NCBI RefSeq assembly: GCF_039555335.1
Contig: NC_092641.1
Span: forward strand, 31,866,848 to 31,930,847
Source: Amphiura filiformis
Taxonomy: Eukaryota > Echinodermata > Ophiuroidea > Amphilepidida > Amphiuridae
Direction: 5' to 3'
DNA: 64,000 nt
Shown: one piece after another, positions 30,723-42,770 of the stretch
Numbering within the stretch: position 1 is the first letter of the stretch
How the letters are laid out: every line of letters starts with the position of its first letter
Notes under the pieces: model-generated
What the model was told of the DNA's origin: nothing
Databases searched by the model: none
The model's input: the letters and a program-made list of their open reading frames with translations, nothing else
Made by a program: the position numbers and the translations under genes

Positions 30723-31759
30723 TTAGTTGAACACCCTAATGCAGTGTTTCTCTGGAATGAATTTCTCCTTATTGTGAGTACGCATATGCCTTTTCAAATT
30801 ACCTGCAAAGTATTTCTGACAATACTCACACTGATATGTTTTTGTGTGAGTTCCGATATGATATTTAAGAGCACAAGAGTGTGCAAAGCATTTCTGACAA
30901 TGTTGGCACTGATAAGGTTTCTCATTTGTCTGAGTTCTGATGTGTCTTTTGAGATCACCATTTTGAGCAAAACATTTCTGACAATGCTCGCACTGGTAGG
31001 GTTTCTCTTTTGTGTGAGTTCTGATATGATATTTAAGACCGCCTGTCTGTTGAGGTCACCATTTTGAGCAAAGCATTTGTGGCAAAATTCACACTGATAT
31101 GTTTTGTCTTTTGTATGAATGTTAATGTGAGTTTTAAGAGTACTTTTGGTTGAAAAGGATTTCTGACAGAACTCGCACAGAAAAGATTTCTCTTTTGTAC
31201 AGGCAGGTCTGTGAGTGTTAACGTGAACTCTAAGAGTATTGTTTCGTGTGAAGGATTTCTGACAAAAGCCACACTGATAAAGTTTTTCTTTAGTGTGAAT
31301 TCTCATGTGGGATTTCAGGTTGCTAGCTTGTGCAAAGCATTTCTGACAATACTCACACTGATAGGGTTTCTCTTTAGTGTGAGTACGGATATGCTTTTTC
31401 AAATTAGCACGTCCAGGAAAGCATTTCTGACAATACTCACACTGGTAAGGTTTCTCGTTGGTATGAGTTCTAATGTGTTCTTTAAGATACACTGATTTTG
31501 AGAAGCATTTCTGACAGTATTCACATTGATAACGTTTCTCTTCGATGTGAGTTTTGATGTGGTAAGCAAGAATAGAAGAATCTGCGAAGAATTTCTGACA
31601 GTACTCACACTGGTAGGGTCTCTTTCTAGCCTCCTTGCTTCTATAAGCCCGTGTATATTTGATCATATGTCTGTCAACATGATACTTTAATCTGTCGAAA
31701 GAGTGAAAGTAGATGCCACAATGCATACAAGTAAATAGTTGCACAAGTCTCACCTTCAT
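30723..31759 (-). pseudogene. frameshifted C2H2 zinc-finger gene
   Basis: It starts at ATG 31757-31759 (MKVRLVQLFTCMHCGIYFHS), the same N-terminal plan as the three plus-strand genes. Seven complete fingers are read (CX2CX12HX3H, linkers like HTKEKPYQ). In finger 8 the frame is lost near 31045: QNGDLNR runs straight into the helix of another finger (GGLKYHIRTH) in a different frame, as if finger DNA was deleted. In the shifted frame three further finger-like units follow. One has its last His replaced by Gln (HIRTQ) and one is two residues short (CQKYFAGNLKRH). A stop follows at 30723. If transcribed, the uncorrected product would carry seven fingers plus an unrelated tail. Confidence 0.8.
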
Positions 31760-32085
31760 CGTTCTTAAAAATTGTATAAGAGTTTAGCTATACGTAAAAG
31801 ATGTGTTGAACTTATTGCCCCATCCACCACTGGAATATATAGACAGCTGCATTAAGGTCCACTTCAGTCACGTACATAAACATATTTGAACTGAATTTGT
31901 AGCGGGCGGGCAAGTCAATACCTCAGTACTACCGGAAATGTCACGTAATAATTTATAATCTGGTGCATCTTCTCACTTAGCCAACATGGCCAATAGTACA
32001 TGTACATGTACAGTCCAAACAATATTTGTTGTCGTCCGGTTGTTTTCCATATGATCCACTTGCGCGAGAAGTGCTTCAACTTAAA
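31760..32085. other. 5' flank of the minus-strand zinc-finger copy
   Basis: No acceptor-leader block like that of the other family members was found here. Confidence 0.4.
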
Positions 32086-32574
32086 CTAAAGTCTGCACAA
32101 AAAGCAACTCAGCTGTTGTAAATACGCCTATAGCTTCAGAACTAATAATTGTTTCCACAATATTTCAGCATAGAAAGAAGGACGATTTATTTACGCGGAT
32201 TTTGATACCCCATGTCCAATTTTGTTCAATATTAACATCACAGCAGTGTTTTGAAAGAAAATTATCCGAATTTAAAAGTTGCAGCTATTTGTATTGATTT
32301 GAAGTCAGCGCGAAGATAAATGGAGGGTGTTACGTGCTACAATGCTTGCGTAAAAACCATTGATCGCTGTAAACTGCAACTGTTAAATTCGGGTATTTTT
32401 CTTTAAAAGCACTACTGTGTTGATAATATTGAGCGACATTTGACAAATGGGGTATCAAAATGCGCGTAAATAAATCGTCCTTCTTTCTATGTAGAAATAT
32501 TGTGGAAACAATTATTAGTTCTGAAGCTATAGGCGTATTTATAACAGCTGAGTTACTTTTTGTGCAGACTTTAG
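32086..32574. mobile_element. foldback MITE, about 490 bp
   Basis: Two arms of about 210 bp are inverted copies (CTAAAGTCTGCACAAAAAG, GCCTATAGCTTCAGAACTAA, GAAAGAAGGACGATTTATTT and inverses) around a loop of about 65 bp near 32300-32365. Confidence 0.85.
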
Positions 32575-33311
32575 GCCGTATAAAATTAATGTTTTTGTTC
32601 TCGTCCAGAGGAATTTTTTTTTCAATGTAAAATTAGCATTGTCAGTAGTTTCGGTCTTCTCCAACAGTGCTCGAGGAAACGATGAGGCCCTTTTTTTTTT
32701 TTTCAAATTTGATATTCTGAGGATAAACCCCCTAGAGTACCACAAAAATACTTGGAAGTGATGCTTGTTCTCTAATAAACTTATTTATATGTATGAAGAT
32801 TTCATAAATCATTCCAAAGTCTAAAAAATTGAAAAATCTAAAAAATCCCAGAAATTGAGAAGGGAGGGGACGAGAACCAAAATATTAATTTTACACGGCC
32901 TTACTTTGCCAACACGGAAAGTGAACGGTCATTGAAATTGGTTATATTTATCCTTCGCTGAGATTTTAAAAGTTTGACATAGTATATTTAATTTGAGTTG
33001 TGTGACAGCTTACCAACCAAACAAACAATGAGCATAGGCCTATATAGCCGGACTGACTATGCTGGTCTCAGATCGATGCCGTACGTAGCTAGCCTACTCG
33101 GGAGCCTACTGCTTGGAGACCTGGACTTGAGGATCGCTAGTAGGCTACTGCAAATCACTTGATGTTCGAAATATATGTTCTATCGTGTTTTAAGTCTTGA
33201 GATTATACTCCATAAATTACTCCAGAAAATAATGTGTTCCAAACAATGTTTAAAAATTTACATTACAACACTGACTGAGGCAACATTGCATTACTACAGT
33301 TGGTTTCATAT
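32575..33311. other. unassigned sequence
   Basis: Contains T- and A-runs and a small palindromic patch near 33065-33150. No gene. Confidence 0.4.
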
Positions 33312-33780
33312 GGGCGCACACCACTAAATAATCGTCCCATTGAAATACACGGGAAAATACAAGAAAGTAAGTTTGTTTTTCTACCCCACGTAACAACATT
33401 TTTAATATTTTGATCGAATCAACGTCTTAAATAAAGATTAAACTTTTATTTAAATTTGATTTTTGGGACAAGTTGAGACAAGCTTAAAAGATACGAACTC
33501 CTGAACAGCGCCATCCCGAATTTCGGCCGACACTCTCGCCTCCTTACCAGTTCCGACCATGATATTGTTCCGAGGGCCTATTGCCCATGTACATTCGATT
33601 CGGAACATTTTCTGAACAGATTTGAAATGTTGAGCTCCTATTCTATCGTTTTATCAAAACAACCAAGAGTCTCTCAAATTTGGTTCCCTTGGGACGCCGA
33701 TATATTTCGCATAGGCGCTATTTTTTACCGGAACTATGAAAGGTTACACCAAATGCGGAAGGATTTAGTGTAGTGCACTC
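33312..33780. mobile_element. MITE, GCGCACACCACTAAAT family, copy a
   Basis: Left terminus GGGCGCACACCACTAAAT, right terminus ATTTAGTGTAGTGCACTC. Interior landmarks shared with the other copies are GAAAGTAAGTTTGTTTTT, ACAAGTTGAGAC and CTGAACAGCGCCA. Confidence 0.8.
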
Positions 33781-33804
33781 ATATCATAGAATGTAGATTG
33801 CTTT

Positions 33805-34020
33805 AGGGCACACACCACTAAATAAAGTCCCATTAAAGTACACGTAAATAATGAAAGTAAGTTTGTTTTTTACCCCGTGTAAAATCTTTTTTCATATTTT
33901 AGTGACACCGATGTCTTAAATAATGATTTCAATTTAATTTAAAACTTGTTCTTTGATACAAGTTGAGACTAACTTTTGAGCTACGGAGACCTGAACAGCG
34001 CCACCCTTATTTTCAGCAAT
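33805..34020. mobile_element. MITE, GCGCACACCACTAAAT family, 3'-incomplete copy b
   Basis: It starts GGGCACACACCACTAAATA and follows the family for about 215 bp to CTGAACAGCGCCACCC. The other terminus is not found. Confidence 0.75.
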
Positions 34021-34465
34021 TTCGGCATAAACTTCAATTTCAACAAACGTTAACATGGTCAAGGAATGATCTTATATTCTTACCATGGTGACTTCTCTCT
34101 TATCTCTTTATATATGATGAACACTGTCACCAAATGTGCATTTCTTTTACTGACATAACATAGCATTTTCGCTTCAACACATATATAATTTTCTGGAGTA
34201 TAAACATATCATCTAGGCCGCTCCTGATAAGATAACACCTGAGAAGGTCTCAGATAAACACGTGTCGGCCATTCCTTAAAATGCATGGTCCAGCTATGGT
34301 TCAATTTAAAGTACACACGCTACATCTGCATCCAAGAAATTACCAACTTTAAGAGTTGAGCTCCACTAGTATCAAAATGCCATTTTTCGGCATTCTTACT
34401 ACAAACTACTTTTGTATTCAATATTCACAACGGGGTCTCACAACAAGGAAAATGCATGTTATGCC
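34021..34465. other. unassigned sequence
   Basis: No feature supported. Confidence 0.4.
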
Positions 34466-34650
34466 GTTTCCGTACTGTTTTCCTAAGACTTTTAGAGCGG
34501 TTTATTTAAAAGGCCCCCCATGAACGTGTGCAAAAAATCGCTTGCCCCCCCCCCCGACTGGCCAAAAATTGCATGCCCCCCTTTCGGCTCGCCAAATATT
34601 TCTTGCCCCCCCCAACTCCCCAGGGCTCATAATTATTGCACAGCCCCAGT
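34466..34650. repeat. G-strand-biased MITE family copy (C-rich on + strand)
   Basis: Inverse of the copy at 225-411, including the shared terminal block TTTCCGTACTGTTTTCCTAAG. It ends CATAATTATTGCACAGCCCC. Confidence 0.75.
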
Positions 34651-35090
34651 ATCTGTCATTGAATTGACCAGATCACCTGAGGCTGTATGATACACATGGG
34701 CCGGTCAATGAGTTACATAAAAATGAAGTTAAGTTCCCGTGGAGGGAATTTTTGCCTGAGGCAATGTGTGGTTAAATGTTGAACACTCACAATAAGAGTT
34801 ATTACCGTCTATTTGGTTGAAAAAGGAGGTGAGACATGATCAATTCTGTTCAGGCAGTGAAACCTAATGCATATATATTTTCTCATTCTGTATTTTCTTG
34901 ATAATTATCTTTACTTGACTACTTAGGCCTACTATATATGGGCCTAGTATTATGCATATTTTGTTCTGTCTCTGAACGAAGGAACTATGTCTAACCCCAT
35001 TATCACTTTATGAACTTTGCACCTCCATCTATGACATTATTCTTTATGACTTTTAGCGTCTATGAATAAAGGGACTGAATCCAGCCCCAT
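34651..35090. other. unassigned sequence
   Basis: No gene. Small direct repeats of CTATGAATAAAGGGACT-type text near 34975 and 35060. Confidence 0.4.
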
Positions 35091-35815
35091 TATAAAAAGC
35101 AAGGATATTTTCATCAGTTTGAAATATTTTCATTTCGTATGTATTTATTAAATAGAAAAAAATCATCAAAAAATTGCAAAGTGATGAAAAATAATAGGAA
35201 ACATAAAAAATAAGAAAAATAACAAATGAAATAAAATAAAATTGGCGAAGTGAAAAATCCTCACTTACGAAATAATAAGAAACATGACAAATAAAAAATT
35301 TCAAAAGTGATAAAAAATTCTCACTTGTTCTCTCACAAAGTAATAAGTAAAAATTTGCAAAGTGATAAAACATCCCACCTTTTACCTCATAAGAAATGAA
35401 ATATTTGTGAAGTGATAAAAAAATCCTCACTTTTTTCCTCACAAAATAGCAGAAACATAAGAAATGAAAATTTTCCGAAGTGATAAAAAAAATCCTCACT
35501 TTTTTTTTTTTATCACAAAATAACAAGAAACATTTGAAAATTGAAAATTAAAATAATATTAAAGAGTGAGGAAAAAAGTTAGGATTATTTTATTTCTCAT
35601 TTTTAACTTCTCCTAAATCGTGCCTCAGCAGAATATAAGAAACATAATAAATGAAAAGTTTCCAAAGTGATAAAAATCCTCACTTTTTTCATCACAAAAT
35701 AATAAGAAACATAAAAATAATATACGCCTAAAGCATACTCAAATAAAAGAGTGAGAAACGAGTGAGAATTTTTTTATCACTTTGGAAACTTTTCATATAT
35801 TATGTTTCTAATTTT
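35091..35815. repeat. AT-rich minisatellite with inverted segments
   Basis: Many units of AAAGTGATAAAAAATCCTCA plus CACAAAATAATAAGAAACAT, about 60-80 bp apart. Near 35755-35810 the unit runs in the opposite orientation. The 157-codon minus-strand frame here is a low-complexity artefact. Confidence 0.85.
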
Positions 35816-35861
35816 TAACCCCTAAATTGTACCTCAGCTGTCCTTAGCTAAAATGTACTTT

Positions 35862-36312
35862 GGGCAGCACACCACTAAATCCTTCCGCATTTCCCGGTAA
35901 ACATAGGTCGGTAGTGCAAACAAGTGGGTGTCCCTTGGGAGCAAGATGAGTAGCCATGATTGTTTATTATAATTAAATTAAAAGATATGCAATTGGTAAA
36001 TGTTCAGAATATCACAAAATGGTGCATCTTGATCTGGTCAAAAGTTTGGCTCCCAAAACTAATCCGCGTACGGACATGGTAAGGAGGCATTCGTGCAAGC
36101 TGAAAATAAGGGTGGCGCTGTTCAAGTCCCCGTAGCTTAAAAGTTAGTCTCAACTTGTGTCAAAAACCCATTTTAAATTAAATTTTAATCTTTATTTAAG
36201 ACATTGGTGCTACCAAAATATGAAAATGGTTTTACATGGGGTAGAAAAACAAACTTACTTTCATGTATATTTACACGTATTTCAATGGGAGTTTATTTAG
36301 TGGTGTGCGCCC
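35862..36312. mobile_element. MITE, GCGCACACCACTAAAT family, complete copy c
   Basis: It starts GGGCAGCACACCACTAAAT and ends ATTTAGTGGTGTGCGCCC, 451 bp. It is nearly identical to copy d. Confidence 0.9.
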
Positions 36313-37268
36313 TTCGAAGACTCATTTTTTTAGGCTATGGGCATGATTGATACCTGATTTTAAGTGCCAAAAAGTTGAGATTTTTGCCTGAAACTTTTCT
36401 ATTTGCAAAGAAAAAATGTCTGTTTTCTGTTACCGTCTACAAATACGCGATTTCATTCTTAAACGCACACAATATTGTCTTCAAAACAAAGGTTCCCATC
36501 GAATTGACAATTTAAGACCGTGCTATAGAAATGAGCTATTTTGGCCTTAACATCATAGGAGTGGTCACTTTTGATTATACCGACGCAGAAAAAGTGAAAC
36601 ATCTTTGAAATTATTTTGATGCAAAATGTAATTATAAGAATAAAACTCGTATGTTAACGTTTTTAAAATAATCACTGACAATTTAATTGGGTCGCAATAG
36701 ACTTTGAAAGTCAATGCATGCTTTTTTCGTAATACACGGCCCAAAATGCCGGTATTTTAAAGATGTTGTCAAATATTCAATTCCCAAGAGAGAAATATAT
36801 CAAACAATTTGAATGATGGGTTTTCTTAATTTTAGATCTTGCCACAATAATACACACAACTTGGAAAATGAACATTTTAAAGTGCCAAAATGACGTTCCA
36901 TCTACCCATACCCCCAAACTTTAGAACATAGGCCTTTGGCATATCCGTATATACTGCATGATAAACACTGTCACATACTGTTTGTCCACCATGTCATATT
37001 TATGATTGTGAATATTTTTGAAAGAAATCAATCACTTTTCTGATATCAATGGGAATATAAATACAGTTTAACATGGCCTACTATGTTGCTCTGGCCCTAG
37101 AATTCTAAAAAGGGCAAAAAGTAGTACATTTTTCACTAGGTGCGAACTTGTTTGAAGCGCTGTTTTATAACTTTGGAGCGACTAGCAATAAAAAGAAATG
37201 ACACTTTTTTAAGATGTTTAACACTGATTCCAAAAATAAAGAAAAACAAAAATATTTTGTTCTTAGAA
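36313..37268. other. unassigned sequence between two MITE copies
   Basis: Unique-looking, with no gene recognised. Confidence 0.4.
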
Positions 37269-37822
37269 GGCAGCACACCACTAAATCCTTCCGCATTTCC
37301 CGGTAAACATAGGTCGGTAGTGCAAACAAGTGGGTGTCCCTTGGGAGCAAGATGAGTAGCCATGATTGTTTATTATAATTAAATTAAAAGATATGCAATT
37401 GGTAAATGTTCAGAATATCACAAAATGGTGCATCTTGATCTGGTCAAAAGTTTGGCTCCCAAAACTAATCCGCGTACGGACATGGTAAGGAGGCATTCGT
37501 GCAAGCTGAAAATAAGGGTGGCGCTGTTCAGGTCCCCGTAGCTTAAAAGTTAGTCTCAACTTGTGAAAAAAAACCCATTTTAAATTAAATTTTAATCTTT
37601 ATTTAAGACATTGGTGCTACCAAAATATGAAAAATGGTTTTACATGGGGTAGAAAAACAAACTTACTTTCATGTATATTTACACGTATTTCAATGGGAGT
37701 TTATTTAGTGGTTTTGGGTAACATGATAGACCCTGAATCTGATGCTATGCACCCGGGTTCGGGCAGTGCACCTGTATGCGTATTTTATGGTGTACTCCAT
37801 AAAATTTAGTGGCGTGCGACCT
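37269..37822. mobile_element. MITE, GCGCACACCACTAAAT family, copy d with internal insertion
   Basis: 37269-37711 is nearly identical to copy c. A 93-bp insertion at 37712-37804 is bounded by TTTAGTGG on both sides, after which the family terminus CGTGCGACC resumes. Confidence 0.85.
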
Positions 37823-38894
37823 TATGGTATACGAGCTACCTTTAACGACGCCATCGCCAAACCCGGAAATAATACCAGCTGCACAATGCCTTGTCTGTTT
37901 GACCGGACTAGTGCCTAATCACAAGGCAAATTGATTCTTAAATTTACGGTAAATTTGTAAATGAACTCATCATTCGTCATCTAAGAAGCGTACGGCGCGG
38001 GGTAGGTAAACAGTTGTACATAATTGACAAATTGTAATTGCACTTCAGACGAGCTAATAATTATGTTTGTTAATGGTAATATCCGGGGGTAATATAATAA
38101 ATATCGCCAGCGCAGCGAGCAGAATAAGCCCTTTCGCAATTACAACTGCGCATGTGCAGAAACAAAGTCGCCAAATAAATATAGCGATAAACACAACGAG
38201 GCTACTGTACATTTTCAATGGGGTGAACTTTGACGTTTCCGTAAAAACGTTTTGTACTGGAATTTCGCTGACAGTTTGGGCTTCGCAGGAAATTTATATT
38301 TGTATTTCACAGGAAATATTAACATATGTAGGAATGAATAAAAAATGTTTTACAAAAATATGTTTTTGAAGGAAGTGCAAAGTTCGCCGCCATTGGAAAT
38401 GCACTGCAGCCTCCTCGTGTTTATCTCCAAAAAATCGGCAAATATTACCCACAATGCATCATGATTCTGAATTTGCGAACTGGCTTATTAGTCATGTTAG
38501 TCCACCGCGTAAACTTGTATGGCTCAAAATTCGGGCCGATAGTATCAGTTTGTGAATGAGGACATCGATAAGTTCTTTGTACTAGAGCAGAATCTTGGTC
38601 AGAAATCAAGCTACCTCCACACACAGGTTAAATCAATTCCTATTGTGGTAACTTCCGGGGTAACTTGATCGCTGATTCATCTTTCTGCATCGCCAGCGGC
38701 CATGTTCGAAAGATAAAATACAGTAACAATACATGTAAATGATGAATGATGTATAGCATGTATATAGTATGGATAGCAAATATAGTATGACTAAGATATG
38801 AGCAAGGGAGCAATTTGTTTAACGACTGAGGAGCTGATATCATGAAAACCCGAGCTCTTCCTAAATTTGTTAGTGATGTCTGTGATTTCCTTTG
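37823..38894. other. unassigned sequence
   Basis: A 100-codon plus-strand frame at 38067-38369 has no family signature or splice support. Confidence 0.35.
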
Positions 38895-39062
38895 AGTTCC
38901 ACCCGGGGTGAGGGCACTCCCACTTTGGAGGTGACGCGAATGTAGGGCTGTTAAAAAACCCCTTTTTTCAGCGTCGCTGTCACCCAAAGACCCCATATTT
39001 TTTATGAACCCATGCTCTGTCACCCGAATACCCCCTATTTTTCCATTTGATCTGTCACCCAT
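38895..39062. repeat. C-rich CACCCAAAGACCCC repeat
   Basis: Units of GTCACCCAAAGACCCC / GTCACCCGAATACCCCC type, architecturally like the 17783 element. Its open frame is incidental. Confidence 0.65.
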
Positions 39063-39944
39063 TGCTCGAGAAGTCTAGCCAAGAATTTGCTCACAGATAG
39101 CTTCACATTCTAGGCTAGAGACCGTAGCATTCAAAATGTAGTCAGATTCGCTGAAGCATAACACCGTGTAAAGCAATGGAAGTTCAGAAGTAAACACAGC
39201 CGATCACAACAGGCGAACAAAAATGTTGCTAAAATTACACTTCAGCAAAATTTTAGACTGCCCAAAATAGGCCAATCTTGCTGAAAAGATGCAGTTGACT
39301 CATCAAAATAACTTTCATCCAAATTTCAACATTACCAGAATAAATAACCTCCGTACAAAAAATTGCACCGGTGTCCTAATCGAAAAACCATAGCAAAGCA
39401 CTCTAGCTTTGAATGCGTTACTATGGTGTGCAAATTCGAAGCTAGAGTTCTTGAGTAAGTCACCCAAAGATCCTTATTTTTCAATTTGAACAGCAACTTT
39501 TATTTATCACTGATTTTGTTACTTATTTTGAAAAAATTAAGAAATTTGAAGCCATTTAGAACTAGAAATTCAATGTTCAAGGTTTCTGTTGACGTTTCGG
39601 CTCTCACCCAAAGATTCTGTTTGTGTTTGGATCAAAAGTTTCAAATGAAAATCATGATTTATACCAGCACAGATGAACTTTCATGAACGAATTCAAATGA
39701 TTTGTAAACGGTTGATTACAACGCATGCTTAAGGGATTAAAAAGCTGTGAAGTGTTTCCATGTGCTTCTTTTGTCCAGTTGGCCAACAATATAAGAAACA
39801 AAACAGTTCAGGTTAGTTTGATATGTGCTCTAGTCTTATCTGAAATTTACAATCTGCCATTTTTTACAGTATTTCAACTACAGCGCCGTATGTCAAAAGC
39901 ATCTAGGGCAAAATGGAACAGCAATTCTATACTCTGTATTGCAT
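39063..39944. other. unassigned sequence
   Basis: GAAGCTAGAGTTC and inverse-like patches near 39405-39445, and one more CACCCAAAGAT unit near 39460. No gene. Confidence 0.4.
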
Positions 39945-40128
39945 AAGCAGTCCAGGGCCGTAGCAAGGTTGAAAAATGTGGGGCGGCCATCACAAATGTG
40001 GGGCGACCAAATTACAAATATATGCCCAAATTGAATAAAGGTATGAAGAAAAACATAACAAATTTCTCAAAAAGTGGGGCGGCCATGGCATCCCCGGCCG
40101 CCCTGCTTGCTACGGTCCTGAAGCAGTC
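39945..40128. mobile_element. hAT-type MITE with perfect 8-bp target duplication
   Basis: The element at 39953-40120 (168 bp) has 15-bp termini CAGGRCCGTAGCAAG in inverse orientation, flanked on both sides by AAGCAGTC. Terminus style and 8-bp duplication fit the hAT superfamily. Confidence 0.9.
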
Positions 40129-40737
40129 TATTCATAACTTCATCATGGCGACCTCGATGTCCGTTGTTTCTATTCACCATGTTCATTCTAGGTGATCAAG
40201 GTTTCAATGACCAGCAGAGAATGAATGCACACCCATTGTTTAGAAATAAAACTGCCCCACGTTTATGGGAATTAGGCCCAGAACACAATCATGTAGGCCT
40301 ATATTTTGTTCTGGGACTGAATTATTTGTACTACATTGTAGCTGCTATACTATGCACACATAGGTTAAATGTGTGACCTCTTAACTAGCACTGTGAAGTT
40401 GGACCAAATCGTTAGCCTGCTATGATAATTGCCTACCTCTTTTTGTAATTTTTGAGAACAAATTACAAAATATGCGGAAAATATGGTTTCAAGCATGCAT
40501 GTAAACATATATTTATTCACCGATCTTTCACAAGAACACATGATATTGACTAATGAGACAAAGGGATTAATCAGAAATAATAAGGGCGATTTTGTAATAC
40601 ATACTTAAACCATATTTTGTACTTTGTTGGAATAAGTGGCTTGTAGCAAAATTCTACAAATTTTATAAATTTGCTACACAATTTTGGAATTGAATAGGAT
40701 TTGTATGTCATAGACTAAGACACTGAAAAGTGTGAAT
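40129..40737. other. unassigned sequence
   Basis: No feature supported. Confidence 0.4.
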
Positions 40738-40866
40738 ATACCAAGAGATAGCAAAGAGATTCATTTGGTAGGATTGTTGAGATCATAAACTGGTTAATTA
40801 TGTTAGCCAAATCCAATAAATATTACTCACGGAACTGAGCTTTCGCCATCTTGGCTGATGGCTTGA

Positions 40867-41625
40867 TCACAGATGAACTGGTCCACTGCTTTTCCCGCGA
40901 AACTTGGTTGCTATAGACGCATCCTCGTTACCCGGAAGTGATGTTGATTTAAGCAGTGGGTCATATACATGATCTAGAAAGTACGCACCCTCGTCGCGGT
41001 TAAGTGAGTTCTTCCCCTTTTTTCTGATTTGGATGGCCTCCCTGACTCTTCTTGAGAAGGCGTTGGAGTCTCTATCCAGTAATTTGGCCCCCTCCCAGTC
41101 GATGACGTGATTTTCTTGTGCTACGTGGTCGGTTATTGCGGACTTGTGCTGTTCAGTGGTAGAGAGCTTTCTGCTGGCTCTGGTGAAATTTTTGGTGGCG
41201 ATCTTTTCAGTGTCTTTCTGATGCTCCTTCTTCCTTACCCCAAATGGTCTACCAGTCTCACCTATGTATGATTTATTACACCCTTTGCACGGGATGTCAT
41301 AAACAACTTCACTGGTCTGATCGATGTCTTTTTTATCTTTCGGGTGGACAAGGACACTTTTTAGAGTGTTGGTTGGCTTCATGGCTGTTGTAAAACCATG
41401 CTTGCGGAAAACTCTTTGCAATTTTTCAGAGGTACCCTCCACATATGGTATAACCACCATGCCTTTGATTGGAGTCTCCGTTGTCTTCTTCTGAGGTTTT
41501 GCTGTTGTTTTGTCCTTCATTTGTTGTTTCACCTTGTCCATCGCCCACTTGGGGTATTCACAAACCGCCAATGCCTTTCTGATTCTTTTGTTCCTCGTCT
41601 TTCTTGTCGTCTTCCTCCGTAACAA
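40867..41625 (-). pseudogene. Penelope-like C-terminal GIY-YIG endonuclease region
   Basis: A 252-codon open stretch includes a basic linker (RRKTTRKTRNKRIRKA), a VVYDIPCKGCNKSYIGETGR core with the Y...YIG and downstream Arg of a GIY-YIG nuclease (plus the cysteine pair CKGC seen in Penelope-type proteins), and the conserved tail HKSAITDHVAQENHVIDWEG...NRDEGAYFLDHVYDPLL. This domain itself is intact, although it is cut off from its RT by upstream frame breaks. Confidence 0.85.
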
Positions 41626-41639
41626 TCTTGTCTTTTCTG

Positions 41640-42770
41640 TCCATTAATGTCCGGATCACCCCTAATTTCTGGTGAAGGGGTGTTGAGATTTGAAGCTTAA
41701 ATATTGGTCGGTGTGGGTTTTTTGCGATACACAAGAAGTTTGACTGTACCATCTTGTTTACGGATGAGTAATGTGTCCAAGAATGGTATTTGGCCCTCTT
41801 TCTCTTCTTCATACGTAAACTTAATGTTCCCAGATTGATCAGTGGTGTTGAGATGATCAGTAAGCTTTTGTGTGCTGTCTTTGTTGATAATTTCCAAAAT
41901 GTCATCAACATATCTCCTCCATAGCTTGGGCTTGCAATCTAGCGGCGCAGTTGTTATTGCTTCCTGCTCCAGCCACTCCATGAAGAGATTTGCTACGATC
42001 GGACTGACGGGACTACCCATCGCGGCTCCAAACACCTGGCGGTATATTGACCCGCGGAAGCTAAAATATGTGGTAGTTAATACAAATTGGAGGAGTTGGA
42101 TGATGTCATCTGGAGTGAGATTTGTTCTTGTATTGAGCGTCTTGTCTTTTTCCAGCCTGTCTTTGATGATGTCAAGTGACTTGTCAATGGGCGTGTTCGT
42201 AATAATGCCACCACGTCGTGGGAATTAAAGATGTCATTTTCCTCTATAAGCACACCTGTCATCTCTTCAGCCAGTTGCTTTGAATTGACAACATGATGAT
42301 CTGTGTTGCCAACTAAGGGGCCCAGAATTTCCGCAAGAGCTTTGGAAGTTTGGTAGCCTAACGACCCAGTATAATCCACAATAGGTCTGATGGGATTTCC
42401 TTCTTTATGGATTTTGGTGGTACAATATAGTCTTGGAACGCTCTCTGCCGTGGGATACAGCAACCTATATTGCCCCTCGTTGATCTTTTTTTTTTTTCCT
42501 TCAACCGCTTTAAATTTTCTAACAATTTGCGCTTGTATATTTGGGTCGGGTCTTTCTTAAGCTTTTCATAAGTACGCTCATCGCTTAACATGGCATGCAC
42601 TTTGTTTTCATACTCGGTTGTAGTCTGGACAACGGTGCATCTACCTTTATCTGCACCCATTATAAGCAGATCTTTTGACTTTTTCAACTCATTCATTGCC
42701 AATCTTTCTTCCTTTGTGATATTAGATTTTGGAACTTTAGCTGATTTAAGCATACCTGTTACTTCTGCAC
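41640..42770 (-). pseudogene. Penelope-like reverse transcriptase region
   Basis: Reading right to left, the N-terminal part (NITKEERLAMNELKKSKDLL, MGADKGRCTVV) runs to about 42500. There an A-run (T-run on +) shifts the frame. The next segment has TKIHKEGNPIRPIVDYTGSL. A second frameshift is near 42205. AAMGSPVSPIVANLFMEW and the catalytic YVDD (RRYVDDILEI, about 41915) then follow in frame. A stop interrupts near 41697 before the linker. All core RT motifs are visible, but at least three frame breaks make the copy non-functional. Confidence 0.9.

Noticed and set aside
30744..31495. Plus-strand frames at 30744-31067 and 31211-31495
   Set aside because: Shadows of the minus-strand finger array.
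35053..35526. 157-codon minus-strand frame, Phe/Ser/Leu-rich
   Set aside because: AT-rich minisatellite read as protein, with strongly biased composition.
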